Source: Marivibrio halodurans
Lineage (GTDB): Bacteria; Pseudomonadota; Alphaproteobacteria; UBA8366; Aestuariispiraceae
Length of the DNA: 64,000 nt
Direction: 5' to 3'
NCBI RefSeq assembly: GCF_017963645.1
Contig: NZ_JAGMWN010000012.1
Coordinates: forward strand, 1-64,000
The notes under the pieces are model-generated. The model saw only the letters and a list, made by a program, of their open reading frames with translations. It did not search any database and was not told the origin of the DNA. Position 1 is the stretch's first letter. Each line of letters opens with the position of its first letter. The translations under genes were made by a program, and so were the position numbers. Shown piece after piece: positions 44,601 to 53,058 of the stretch.

Positions 44601-45196
44601 GCGAAGCCGTGCAGCCCCATATCCAGGAATTCCTGAACATTGGAGGGATTCAGGACCGGAATCATCGCATCCATGAAGGCGTATTCGGTCTGGTGCGCGG
44701 TGGTCGAACTCTTGCAGGTATGATCGTCGCCGGCGAGCGCCAGGACGCCACCATGCCGCGACGTGCCGGCCAGATTCGCATGCCGGAACACATCGCCGGA
44801 CCGGTCGACACCCGGCCCCTTGCCGTACCAGATGGAGAAAACGCCATCGACCGTCGCGCCGGGGAAAAGGCCGACCTGCTGCGTGCCCCAGATGGCGGTC
44901 GCCGCCAGATCCTCGTTCACGCCGGGCTGAAAATGGATGCCGCCATTGGCGAGGAAGCTGCGCGCCTTCCATAGTTGCTGATCCAATCCGCCCAGCGGCG
45001 ACCCGCGATAGCCGGATATGAACCCGCCGGTCTTGAGGCCGGCATCGTGATCGCGCGCACGCTGCATCAACGGCAGACGCACCAGCGCCTGGGTCCCGGT
45101 CAGAAAGATTCGTCCCGAGTCGACGGTATATTTGTCGTCGAGATGCACATCGGCGAGCGCTTGTCGGATTTGCTCGGAGGTCTGATGTTCGGCCAT
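41612..45196 (-). CDS. Fused indolepyruvate:ferredoxin oxidoreductase (IorA-IorB type)
   Basis: 1,194 aa. Oxidatively decarboxylates aryl or branched 2-oxo acids to acyl-CoA with ferredoxin. N-terminal pyruvate-oxidoreductase-like domain (GFISGYRGSPLGGLDQQL), TPP domain about residues 430-640 (YFCSGCPHNTSTK, FVNLGDGTYFHSGLMA, ILYNDAVAMTGGQPHDG), a Cys-rich Fe-S segment (ELVCEGCGDCGVKSNC and CNKDFSCLNGFCPSF), then the gamma-like domain (ILLTGVGGTGVVTIGALIGMAA), and a C-terminal helical domain. This single-chain form is common in aerobic Proteobacteria. The ATG at 45196 was chosen over an upstream ATG in the same frame because the conserved region begins with EQIRQALADVHLDDKY. Confidence 0.92.
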   Translation of the reverse strand: MAEHQTSEQIRQALADVHLDDKYTVDSGRIFLTGTQALVRLPLMQRARDHDAGLKTGGFISGYRGSPLGGLDQQLWKARSFLANGGIHFQPGVNEDLAATAIWGTQQVGLFPGATVDGVFSIWYGKGPGVDRSGDVFRHANLAGTSRHGGVLALAGDDHTCKSSTTAHQTEYAFMDAMIPVLNPSNVQEFLDMGLHGFAMSRYSGCWVAFKTLADTVDTSASVHVDPLRLQTRLPDDFDMPEGGLNARWTGHQPLEQEEMLHKYKLYAALAYARANNLNKVVLKSPKPRLGIVTTGKAYLDVMQALEDLHVDEARAKELGISIYKIGMPWPLEREGIRAFAQDQEEILVVEEKRALMENQLKEQLYNWTTAKRPRVVGKFDEAGEELLPAYGELTPARIAQVLVGRLKALPGGDATGEQDSHFQQRLSFLDAKEKSLAQNKSPMSRLPYFCSGCPHNTSTKVPEGSRAIAGIGCHYMAQWMDRSTATFTQMGGEGMTWVGQAPFTEEKHVFVNLGDGTYFHSGLMAIRAAAAAKVNVTYKILYNDAVAMTGGQPHDGPIDVPTMAAQVVAEGASRLVIVSDEPEKYTTGMFPGGTTIHHRDDLDDIQRELRETEGCSIMIYDQTCAAEKRRRRKRGKFPDPAKRVVINELVCEGCGDCGVKSNCVSVVPKETEFGRKRQIDQSSCNKDFSCLNGFCPSFVTVEGGQLRKGKGAAANASKEAGVADIFETLPHPEAASVEAKPFGILLTGVGGTGVVTIGALIGMAAHLEGKGCSVLDMAGLAQKGGAVTSHIRVGKSPEQIKALRIAAGGADLIMGCDIVVASGMDAMSKSDHGQTRAIINTHQTVTGDFTRNPDWTFPVEEMKNVIAEEVGKDAAHFVEATELAEALMGDSIATNLFMVGYAAQKGLLPVSLEAVERAIELNGVAIEFNKRALLWGRRAAHDLAAVQKLVRRANEQSAAQQTPAEQDDQAIATTLEGMVAKRVDFLRAYQGEKLARRYKDMVDRVVTAEARAVRDSDALARAVARYYFKLLAIKDEYEVARLYTDGSFERMVHAKFEGDYKLKFHLAPPLGAPRDPKTGHLVKKQFGPWMMPAFRLLAKLKGLRGTPFDIFGYTEERKRERALIAEYETVIAEVLGTLGTANHPVAVELASVPEHIRGYGHVKEQHIETAKANEKLLLERFRNPRRAAPAAAE

Positions 45197-45490
45197 GATT
45201 GCTTCGCTTCTCCCGTCCGGCGCGATTCGAGGCCCGCGCGCACCTACCTGTTCGAAGGATCTTATTATAATGGATATGGCGTCTTCCGCCCCGCGCCTCA
45301 AGCGAGGGCCGGACGGAATGCCTTCCTTCATTCGCCAAGATAGGTTAGCATTACTGACCTATTTTTTCAAGGCCGCGCCCGCTCCCGCCCGTAACTGGCA
45401 TTTCCACGCGTGCATCCGCCCGCCCAAGGGGCTATAGGAGGGCGCCCCCTCACGGGCCACGTTTTCACTAGACGGTTCGCGGGTTTCAGC

Positions 45491-46495
45491 ATGACCATCC
45501 TCGTTACCGGCGCGGCCGGTTTCATCGGCTCCCACGTTGTACGGGACCTTGCCGCACGCGGGCAGCGCGTCGTCGGGATCGACAATCTGAACGACTATTA
45601 CGATCCGACTCTAAAACAGGCGCGGCTGGCGACACTGAACGGGTTGGACGGCTTCACCTTCGAGAAAATCGATATCGCCGACCGCGCCGCGATCGAGGAT
45701 TTGTTCGCGCGCCGTGGCGACATCACGCGGATCGTCCATCTCGCCGCCCAGGCGGGCGTGCGTTATTCGCTGGAGAACCCGCACGCCTATATCGAGGCGA
45801 ATATCCTGGGCCAGCTCAACATCCTGGAGGGCGCGCGACGCCTCGCCGCCGAAGGGCGGCTGGAGCATATGGTCTACGCCTCAAGCTCCTCCGTCTATGG
45901 CGGCAACACGAAGGTTCCCTTCTCGACCGACGACCGCGTCGATACGCCGGTTTCGCTCTATGCCGCGACGAAGCGCAGCGACGAGTTGATGGGCCATTGC
46001 TACAGCCACCTCTACCGCATTCCGATGACGGGCCTGCGCTTCTTCACGGTCTACGGTCCCTGGGGCCGGCCGGACATGGCGGCCTATCTATTCACCGACG
46101 CGATGGTGAAGGGCCGGCCGATCAAGGTCTTCAACAACGGTGACATGCGACGCGATTTTACCTTCGTGCGCGATATCGTGGCCGGCGTGCTGGCGGTGCT
46201 CGACGGCCCTCCCGCCGATGGCGGCGAGGCGGCGGGCCCCGACGGCGTCCCCCACCGGGTCTATAATATCGGCAACAACCGGCCCGAGCCCCTGATGCGC
46301 ATGATCGAGGTGCTGGAGGACGCGCTGGGCATCAAGGCCGAGATCGATTTCCAGCCGATGCAACCGGGCGACGTCCGCGAGACCTATGCCGATATCTCCG
46401 CCATCGCCCGCGATTTCGGCTATGCCCCGACGACGCCGATCGATGTCGGCATTCCGGAATTCGTCGCCTGGTATCGCGACTATCACACGCTTTGA
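45491..46495 (+). CDS. NAD-dependent epimerase, UDP-glucuronate 4-epimerase-like
   Basis: 334 aa from the ATG at 45491. Extended SDR fold: nucleotide site TGAAGFIGSHV, VGIDNLNDYYDP, VHLAAQAGVRYSLENP, catalytic Ser in YASSSSVYGGN and YxxxK in LYAATKRSDELMGHCY, then GPWGRPDMA and NNGDMRRDFTFVRDIV. The NDYYDP and RYSLENP motifs are typical of UDP-GlcA 4-epimerases (CapI/LspL), which feed galacturonate into surface polysaccharide. No other polysaccharide genes lie beside it. Confidence 0.92.
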   Translation: MTILVTGAAGFIGSHVVRDLAARGQRVVGIDNLNDYYDPTLKQARLATLNGLDGFTFEKIDIADRAAIEDLFARRGDITRIVHLAAQAGVRYSLENPHAYIEANILGQLNILEGARRLAAEGRLEHMVYASSSSVYGGNTKVPFSTDDRVDTPVSLYAATKRSDELMGHCYSHLYRIPMTGLRFFTVYGPWGRPDMAAYLFTDAMVKGRPIKVFNNGDMRRDFTFVRDIVAGVLAVLDGPPADGGEAAGPDGVPHRVYNIGNNRPEPLMRMIEVLEDALGIKAEIDFQPMQPGDVRETYADISAIARDFGYAPTTPIDVGIPEFVAWYRDYHTL

Positions 46496-46528
46496 CGGCG
46501 CGCCCGTCCGGCGCCCCGCGCGAGCGGG

Positions 46529-47464
46529 TCAGCGCGGCTCGAACAGCCGACCGTGGCCGGCGAGCGATGCCTCCGCCCCGGCGAGACGCAGCGCATGCCA
46601 GCCGAGCGCCATGTTGGAGGATGTGACCGGCTTGCCGAGCGCCGCCTCCAGCCGTCCGATGACGGGCGCGAGCCGGATGGAGGTGCAGGAGACGAAAAGC
46701 CCCTCCACCGCCGGATCGCCCGCCAACGCCATGCCCGCATCGAACAGACTGTCCGGCGATATGCGCGAAGCATCGTTATCGTTCGGGATCGAGAAGGACC
46801 CCATCCGGGGGATGGCGAGACCGTGCGCCTCGAACCCGGTGCGAAGGCATTCATCGACCTCCGGCATATAGGGGGTCAGCATGGCGACGCGCGTCACCCC
46901 CAGCGATCCAAAGGCGGCGAGCGCGGCGCTCACCGGCTCCGTCACGGCGACGCCGGGGCGCGCCGCCCGGACCAGGTCGCGCACCCGGTCCGGACCGATC
47001 AGCATCGCCGCCGAGGTACAGCCATAGGCGATCACGTCGAACGCCGCCCCGGGCAGCAGCAGATCGGCGGTCGCCGTGATCCGTGCTTCCATGGCGGCCA
47101 GGGAACGCGTCGTGATTTCCGGATCGTTCGCGATTCGCGCGGCATGGACGGCGATGCTCTCGGCGCCGCCTTCCGCCTCGGCCGCCGCCTGCATCAGGGT
47201 CCGCCACTCGAACTCGACCGTATGATCGCTGGCCAGGACGATGAGGCCGATCCGCGCCTTCCAGCCGAGCGACGGCACCAATTCACATGGAATCGCCGCC
47301 CGGTACTCACCGCGACACTCACCAAGGAACGGGCCCCCGCCACGCGATGCCGTCGCCGCATCGCGCACCACGGGCACCCTGCCCGCAAGGTTTGTCCGGG
47401 GAGCCGGCGATAGGACGAAATCGCCGCCCCGGCCGGGCCGTACGGGGTCGCTTTCCTCATGCAT
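46529..47464 (-). CDS. Asp/Glu racemase-superfamily protein (maleate isomerase / arylmalonate decarboxylase-like)
   Basis: 311 aa from the ATG at 47464, with AGGAGG 5 nt upstream. Two catalytic cysteine motifs of the superfamily are present: FDVIAYGCTSAAML and GLFVSCTSIRLAPVI. IGLIVLASDHTVEFEW and GVAVTEPVSAALAAFGSLG, LLTPYMPEVDE are also typical of the maleate isomerase branch. The first about 60 residues are low-complexity and not conserved, so an internal start is possible. Reaction is probably cis-trans isomerisation or decarboxylation of a dicarboxylic acid; substrate unknown. Confidence 0.82.
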   Translation of the reverse strand: MHEESDPVRPGRGGDFVLSPAPRTNLAGRVPVVRDAATASRGGGPFLGECRGEYRAAIPCELVPSLGWKARIGLIVLASDHTVEFEWRTLMQAAAEAEGGAESIAVHAARIANDPEITTRSLAAMEARITATADLLLPGAAFDVIAYGCTSAAMLIGPDRVRDLVRAARPGVAVTEPVSAALAAFGSLGVTRVAMLTPYMPEVDECLRTGFEAHGLAIPRMGSFSIPNDNDASRISPDSLFDAGMALAGDPAVEGLFVSCTSIRLAPVIGRLEAALGKPVTSSNMALGWHALRLAGAEASLAGHGRLFEPR

Positions 47465-47558
47465 CGCCACCTCCTCGGTTGCGTTCCGATACCGGGAACG
47501 ATTTAGGATAGGGGCGGGGTTCGCGGAACGCCTAGCGAAATCGCGACATCACTTTTCG

Positions 47559-48065
47559 CTATGCGCGCCGGATATCGTGCCAATCCGCGTCGGTGAGAGC
47601 GGCCAGTTGATCCGGCGTCAACCGAAAGACGGCATCCGGCGCGCCGGCCGCGGCCCAGATCTCCGCATGCGCGCGCAAATCCCGGTCGAGAAGGACGACC
47701 GGCGTCTCGCGATGACCTACCGGCGCGACCCCACCGATCGCGAAGCCGGTCCGCTCCCGCACGAAGGCGGCATCGGCGCGCCCCGGAGGCTCCCCGATCG
47801 CGGCGGCGACCTTCTTTTCGTCCACCCGGTTCGTGCCGCTCGTCACGACCAGCACGACGCGGTCGGTTTCCGCGCCGCGAAAGACGATGGATTTCGCGAT
47901 CTGCGCGACGGTGCACCCGATGGCGGCCGCCGCATCCTCCGCCGTGCGGGTGGAAGCGGGAAAGCGCTTGATCTCCAGGTCGAGGCCGAAGCGGTCCAAC
48001 ACCGCGCCGAGCCTTTCGACCGAGCCTTTCGCCGCCGCCCCGTTATCGCCCGTACCCATCGACAT
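47559..48065 (-). CDS. YbaK/EbsC-family aminoacyl-tRNA deacylase
   Basis: 168 aa from the ATG at 48065 (GGGAGG 10 nt upstream; ATG at 48059 also possible). YbaK/ProX-like fold: FPASTRTAEDAAAAIGCTVAQIAKSIVF with the conserved Lys, VTSGTNRVDEKKVA, and TGFAIGGVAPVGH. The family hydrolyses mischarged tRNAs such as Cys- or Ala-tRNAPro. Stand-alone gene between the racemase-like gene and the second cyclase. Confidence 0.9.
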   Translation of the reverse strand: MSMGTGDNGAAAKGSVERLGAVLDRFGLDLEIKRFPASTRTAEDAAAAIGCTVAQIAKSIVFRGAETDRVVLVVTSGTNRVDEKKVAAAIGEPPGRADAAFVRERTGFAIGGVAPVGHRETPVVLLDRDLRAHAEIWAAAGAPDAVFRLTPDQLAALTDADWHDIRRA

Positions 48066-48345
48066 GCCGATCCATCCTCCCGATCCGCCGAATTCTTCCA
48101 CACGCTGGAAATCTTAACGATTCCAATAGATACTTTGCCACTACGGTTCCGCGCGAGTCCGTTATACTGAAGGGGCCTCAAGCGTCCAAGGCGGCGCGAT
48201 CGGCGGAGTAGTACAAGCCCCGGGGGGACTCGAACGGGGGGAAGGGATCGATGGTGCAGAAGGTCGGGACGGTATCGCAGCCGCGCGCGGCCGGCGAAGT
48301 CTTTACCGTGCGCGCCGTCTCACGCGCGGGACCGGGATTCTAACC

Positions 48346-50571
48346 ATGGCCCGCTCGGTTTCCTTCGAAGTTTACTACATGCAGAACGGGCGCTGGCAGA
48401 TTCATGCCCGCTTCGAAGCAGCCGACCGGGACGATGCGATCGAGGAGGCCAAGCGCCTTGACAGCGGGGCCTTCAGTGCCGCCTGCGTCGTAAGGGAAGC
48501 CTTCGATAGCGCCACCAACACCGCCAGCGAATCGGTGATCTATCATACGCCGACCATGAAGGCGAAGCCGCCCGTCTCCTTCATTACCTCCGGCGCGGTG
48601 GATAGCGGCAAGATGGCGGGGGGGAAATCCCGGGGACCCGCCTTGGCGGCGCCGGCGGGTTCGGCCGCGGCCAACGCGGCCGACGACGCGCGCAAGCGCA
48701 TCGACGCCGCCAAGAAGAAACGCGCGGAACGCCTAGACCGGCAAAAGCGGGGAGCCCGCTCCGCCCAGAAAAGGGGGGGGCGCGACCAACCCCTCGCGAG
48801 CGTGCCCGCCCGCCGGGCGAAGCGGCAGGATGTCGATCTTCCCAGATTGACGCTTTGGATCGCGCTCGCCTTCATGGCGGCCTGCCTGGTCGGAACGGCG
48901 GTGGGCGTCCTCGCCTTCCACGGTTTGCGGTGGCTCGCCTCGACGGGCGTCTCCCTGGAACGGACCTTCAGCCAAACGGTCCTGATCGGCAGTTGGGTGA
49001 TCGGCTGGGCCTTCACCTTCTTCCCGATGCTGAGGAAAGCCCTCGACGACAGCCGTCCCGGCACGCCGGGCGAGGACGCTCTAGAACCTCTCGCGCCGGA
49101 AAGTGCCAAACCGGCCAAGAAACCTCCCGGACGCAAGGACGCCGCCACCGCGTCCCTGGCGGCGGAAGCGGAAGCGTTGCGCGGAATGGAAGAGGAGGAG
49201 CCATCCGCCGCGCACGAGGAGGACGAGCCGGACGAGCCCGGCGACCCCCGCGAGGCGCTCGACGCCCTGGCCCGCGATGTCCTCGACGCGCTGGAGGCCG
49301 AACGGCGGTCGCACGGGGAAGATGCTCCGCTGATCGAGGAAGGGGAGGATATGCCCGCCCCCTCCTCCGTCGGGGCCGCCGAGGAGGCGGTCACCACCAT
49401 GCCGGACAGGACCGAACCAAGCGACCTCGACAAGAACACGAACCTGCCGCCGAACTCGGCGACCGACCGGCCGTCGGAACCGCCCGCCGAAAACGCCCCG
49501 CCCTCCACCCCCCGGCCCGGGCATCCAGCGGAAGAGGGCGCGGCGGCGGTCAAGGCCGGCCTGTCGAGGCTGGTGCGCGAGGCGCAGGGGCTCTATGGCC
49601 GCACCCTGATCCAGGACAGCTATCTTCGTTTCGGATTGATCCTCTTCCTCGCCGGGGCGGCGGAAACCTTCGCGCGCCGGTCGGGTGTCACCCAGCGCCA
49701 ACTGGTCGAGATGTTGGCGGCGGAGATCGAGCGGCTCGGCGCCTCCAAGCAGCATGCCCGGGGGTTCGCGGCCAATATCGATGAATATCTACTCGATCAG
49801 CGCTATTTCGACATGTACGCGGCCGGGCGATCCGGCGGGCTGCGCATCTCGAAGGGCACGAACGAGGACTCCGGTCTCGAACGCGCGGTCGAGACCTGGC
49901 GCCGGCCCGCCGAAGCCCGTCAAACCACCCGTCAGGAACGGGGGGGCGCTCAACCTGAGTCGAAACATTTCGACACCGACCCCCGCCGCAAGGCGCGGGG
50001 CGACGACACGCCGCTCGGGTTCGTCGCGGTGCTGTTCACGGATATCGTCGACTCCACCAACCTGCAGCAGCGTAACGGCGATAAATGGATGATGAATGTC
50101 GTGCGCGCGCACAACGACATCGTGCGCGAGGCGCTGACCCGTTTTCGCGGTCAGGAGATCAAGCATACCGGCGACGGCATCATGGCCAGCTTCCCGGATG
50201 TTGTCGCCGCGGCGGAGGGCGCGCTCGCCATGCAGGACGGCTTCGCGCGTTTCAGCGAGATGATGCCGGACCTGGCCTTCACCGTTCGCGTGGGATTGAG
50301 CGCGGGCGAGCCGATCCATGAATCGGGGGACATCTTCGGGACGCCGGTCAATCTTGCCGCCCGCGTGATGAGCAAGGCCGGCGCGGGGCAGATCGCCGTC
50401 TCCGGTATCGTGGAGGAGATGTGCCGCGACCAAGCGATGAAGTTCGTGGAACTCGGCCGGTTCCAACTCAAGGGATTCCAGAAACCGCAACCGATCTTCC
50501 GCCTGACGCGGCCGCGCCGCCGACCGCGCGACCCGACGGCCGGCAAACGGGCGACGGCCGTCGTCAGATGA
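48346..50571 (+). CDS. Membrane-anchored class III adenylate/guanylate cyclase
   Basis: 741 aa. Residues 1-75 form a small conserved N-terminal domain (SVSFEVYYMQNGRWQIHARFEA). A basic Ala/Lys region follows. Two TM helices lie at 167-192 and 209-228. Residues 235-420 are a long acidic, Pro-rich disordered linker. A helical region (RTLIQDSYLRFGLILFL) comes before the cyclase domain, 556-741, with metal Asp566 (LFTDIVDSTNLQQR), Asp610 (KHTGDGIMASF) and Asn669/Arg673 (TPVNLAARV). All catalytic residues are intact, so activity is likely. A TATACT box lies at 48163-48168 about 180 bp upstream. This is a second class III cyclase, unrelated in architecture to the one at 21.6 kb. Confidence 0.9.
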   Translation: MARSVSFEVYYMQNGRWQIHARFEAADRDDAIEEAKRLDSGAFSAACVVREAFDSATNTASESVIYHTPTMKAKPPVSFITSGAVDSGKMAGGKSRGPALAAPAGSAAANAADDARKRIDAAKKKRAERLDRQKRGARSAQKRGGRDQPLASVPARRAKRQDVDLPRLTLWIALAFMAACLVGTAVGVLAFHGLRWLASTGVSLERTFSQTVLIGSWVIGWAFTFFPMLRKALDDSRPGTPGEDALEPLAPESAKPAKKPPGRKDAATASLAAEAEALRGMEEEEPSAAHEEDEPDEPGDPREALDALARDVLDALEAERRSHGEDAPLIEEGEDMPAPSSVGAAEEAVTTMPDRTEPSDLDKNTNLPPNSATDRPSEPPAENAPPSTPRPGHPAEEGAAAVKAGLSRLVREAQGLYGRTLIQDSYLRFGLILFLAGAAETFARRSGVTQRQLVEMLAAEIERLGASKQHARGFAANIDEYLLDQRYFDMYAAGRSGGLRISKGTNEDSGLERAVETWRRPAEARQTTRQERGGAQPESKHFDTDPRRKARGDDTPLGFVAVLFTDIVDSTNLQQRNGDKWMMNVVRAHNDIVREALTRFRGQEIKHTGDGIMASFPDVVAAAEGALAMQDGFARFSEMMPDLAFTVRVGLSAGEPIHESGDIFGTPVNLAARVMSKAGAGQIAVSGIVEEMCRDQAMKFVELGRFQLKGFQKPQPIFRLTRPRRRPRDPTAGKRATAVVR

Positions 50572-50729
50572 TGGCCGCGCGGCGGCCCGGCCACGGGTCG
50601 GCCACGGGTCGACCGTGCTTGGAAGCCTGGAGCCCGCCTGTTAACACTTCCGCAGACTTCGCGCCGTGATCGGATCGCCGGCCGCGACGAGACCCGACCC
50701 AGGACCCGACCCAGGAAAGGACCGTCCCG

Positions 50730-51896
50730 ATGACCGCCTGCATAACCGGCTGGAGCCATTCACCCTTCGGCAAGCTGGAGGACGAGGATGTCGAATCCCT
50801 CATCGGACGGGTCGCCGCCGACGCGCTGGCCGATGCCGAGATCGCGCCGGAGGAAGTCGATGCCATCTATCTCGGCTGGTACAATGGCGGCTTCTCCAAG
50901 CAGGATTTCGGCGCCTCGCTGGTGATGAACGCGATTCCCGGCCTGCGCTACGCGCCCGCGACGCGGCTGGAGAACGCCTGCGCCACCGGGTCGGCCGCCG
51001 TTCACCAGGGCCTCAACTTCATCGAGGCACGCCAGGGCCGCACCGTCCTGGTGATCGGCGTCGAAAAGATGACCGCGACGCCGGGACCGGAGATCGGCGG
51101 CATCCTGTTGCAGGCCGCCTATCTGAAGGAGGAAGGCGAGACCGAGGGGGGATTCGCCGGGGTCTTCGGCCAGATCTGCAATGGCTATTTCCAGAAATAC
51201 GGCGACCAGAGCGACGTGCTCGCCGCCATCGCGGCGAAGAACCACAAGAACGGCTGCGCCAATCCCTACGCCCAGATGCGCCGCGATCTGGGCTATGACT
51301 TCTGCCGGACGGTCTCGGACAAGAACCCCGTCGTGGCCGGGCCGTTGAAGCGCACGGATTGCTCGCTCGTCTCCGACGGGGCGGCGGCGCTCGTGCTGCG
51401 CGACGTCGACGCCGCGCTCGCCGGCAGGAAGGCGGTCGCCTTCCGCTCACGCGCGCAGGTGAACGATTTCCTGCCTATGTCGAAGCGCGACATGACCGGT
51501 CTGGACGGCTGCGCCCGCGCCTGGCGCAAGGCACTGGAGGACGCGTCCCTCTCCATCACCGATCTGGATTTCGTGGAAACCCACGACTGCTTCACCATCG
51601 CCGAATTGATGCAGGTCGAGGCGATGGGCCTCGCCCGGCCGGGAGAAGGCGCGAAGGCCGTGCTGAACGGGCTGACCCGCAAGGATGGCAGGCTTCCGGT
51701 CAACGCATCGGGCGGCCTCAAGGCAAAGGGCCACCCGATCGGCGCCACCGGCGTCTCCATGCATGTGCTGACCGCCATGCAGGTACGCGGGGAAGCCGGC
51801 GACATGCAGGTGGACGGCGCGGAAATCGGCGGCCTCTTCAACATGGGCGGCGCGGCCGTCGCGAACTATTGTTCCATCCTGGAGGCCATCCGCTGA
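50730..51896 (+). CDS. Thiolase-family acetyl-CoA acetyltransferase (SCP2-type)
   Basis: 388 aa. Thiolase fold: nucleophilic Cys in RLENACATGSAAVHQG, His in ETHDCFTIAE, and second-half His in GGLKAKGHPIGATG. The C-terminal Cys motif is changed (FNMGGAAVANYC), as in SCP2-type thiolases. It belongs to the acetyl-CoA C-acetyltransferase group, active in beta-oxidation-like or ketone degradation. GAAAGGA lies upstream. Followed by an AcuI-type reductase 60 bp downstream, possibly in one unit. Confidence 0.9.
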   Translation: MTACITGWSHSPFGKLEDEDVESLIGRVAADALADAEIAPEEVDAIYLGWYNGGFSKQDFGASLVMNAIPGLRYAPATRLENACATGSAAVHQGLNFIEARQGRTVLVIGVEKMTATPGPEIGGILLQAAYLKEEGETEGGFAGVFGQICNGYFQKYGDQSDVLAAIAAKNHKNGCANPYAQMRRDLGYDFCRTVSDKNPVVAGPLKRTDCSLVSDGAAALVLRDVDAALAGRKAVAFRSRAQVNDFLPMSKRDMTGLDGCARAWRKALEDASLSITDLDFVETHDCFTIAELMQVEAMGLARPGEGAKAVLNGLTRKDGRLPVNASGGLKAKGHPIGATGVSMHVLTAMQVRGEAGDMQVDGAEIGGLFNMGGAAVANYCSILEAIR

Positions 51897-51956
51897 CGTC
51901 GGGCGACGACGGGGAAGGCTTCCACGCACGCGCATCGAACGACAGGAGAGCGAACC

Positions 51957-52958
51957 ATGGCAGGCACATTCCGCGCGCTGGTGCTTCGCGAGGGCGATGA
52001 CGGCAAGGCCAAGGCCGGGATCGAGGCGCTGACCGAGGACGATCTGCCGGAAGGCGAAGTCACGGTCGCCGTCGACTATTCCACCCTTAATTACAAGGAC
52101 GGCATGGTCGTCGACGGCAACAAGGGCCGGCTCGCCCGGAAATTTCCGCATGTGCCCGGCATCGACCTCGCCGGTACGGTGGAGCATTCCAGCGACGACC
52201 GCTACAGGCCCGGCGACAAGGTCGTGCTGACCGGCTGGCATGTCGGGGAGCGTTATTGGGGCGGCTTTTCCCAGAAGGCGCGGGTCAAGGCGGATTGGCT
52301 GGTGCCGCTGCCGAACGGGCTGGACACGAAACATGCGATGGCGGTCGGCACGGCGGGCCTGACCGCGATGCTGTGCGTCCTGGCGCTGGAGGATCACGGC
52401 CTCAAGGCCGGAAACGGTCCGGTGTTGGTGACCGGCGCATCGGGCGGGGTCGGGTCGGTCGCGACCGCGATCCTGGCCAAGCGCGGCCATGACGTGACCG
52501 CGCTGACCGGCCGGCCGGAGGAAGCGGATTATCTCAAGCGCCTCGGCGCCACCGATATCCTGGAGCGTTCCGCCCTCTCCGAGCCCAGCGACAAGCCGCT
52601 GGAGAGCGAGAACTGGAACCACGCGGTCGACACCGTCGGCGGTTCCGTCCTGGCCCGCGCGATGGGTCAGATGAAATACGGCACCTCGATCGCCTGTTGC
52701 GGGCTTGCCGGGGGACCGCAGGTACAGACCACGGTCGTGCCGTTGCTGCTGCGCGCGGTCAATCTGCTCGGCATCGATTCCGTGCTGCAACCCTTCGAGA
52801 ACCGGGTCCGCGCCTGGAAGCGCGTCACCGAGGATCTGCCGAGCGAGATGCTGGACACGGCGATGAGTACCTGCACCCTCGACGAGCTGCCCGCCCGGGC
52901 CAAGGATATCCTGAAGGGCCGGGTCCGCGGGCGGCTCGTGGTCGATCTCGCCGGCTGA
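51957..52958 (+). CDS. acuI: MDR-family oxidoreductase, acrylyl-CoA reductase (AcuI/YhdH) type
   Basis: 333 aa. Zinc-free medium-chain reductase: YSTLNYKDGMVVDGNKG, FPHVPGIDLAGTVEHS, GWHVGERYWGGFSQKARVKA and the NADP loop VTGASGGVGSVATAILAK. The motifs fit AcuI/YhdH, which reduces acryloyl-CoA to propionyl-CoA using NADPH. In marine Alphaproteobacteria this step is linked to dimethylsulfoniopropionate and 3-hydroxypropionate use; no ddd or dmd gene is visible here. Confidence 0.9.
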   Translation: MAGTFRALVLREGDDGKAKAGIEALTEDDLPEGEVTVAVDYSTLNYKDGMVVDGNKGRLARKFPHVPGIDLAGTVEHSSDDRYRPGDKVVLTGWHVGERYWGGFSQKARVKADWLVPLPNGLDTKHAMAVGTAGLTAMLCVLALEDHGLKAGNGPVLVTGASGGVGSVATAILAKRGHDVTALTGRPEEADYLKRLGATDILERSALSEPSDKPLESENWNHAVDTVGGSVLARAMGQMKYGTSIACCGLAGGPQVQTTVVPLLLRAVNLLGIDSVLQPFENRVRAWKRVTEDLPSEMLDTAMSTCTLDELPARAKDILKGRVRGRLVVDLAG

Positions 52959-53058
52959 ACGGCCGGGTTACTACGCGCCGGCCTTCCCGCCACTCGACGC
53001 CATGAGGGAATCGTCCTAAGTTCCACGCGTTGAGGGGAAACCACAAGAAGGTCGGTCG

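Noticed and set aside
42896-44974. 692-codon plus-strand open frame
   Set aside because: Antisense to the indolepyruvate oxidoreductase gene, which has TPP and Fe-S motifs in the minus frame.
48215-48245. T-loop-like sequence GTTCGAGTCC on the minus strand, suggesting a tRNA
   Set aside because: The flanking bases cannot form the T stem (C-rich on both sides), and no anticodon or acceptor arm could be found.
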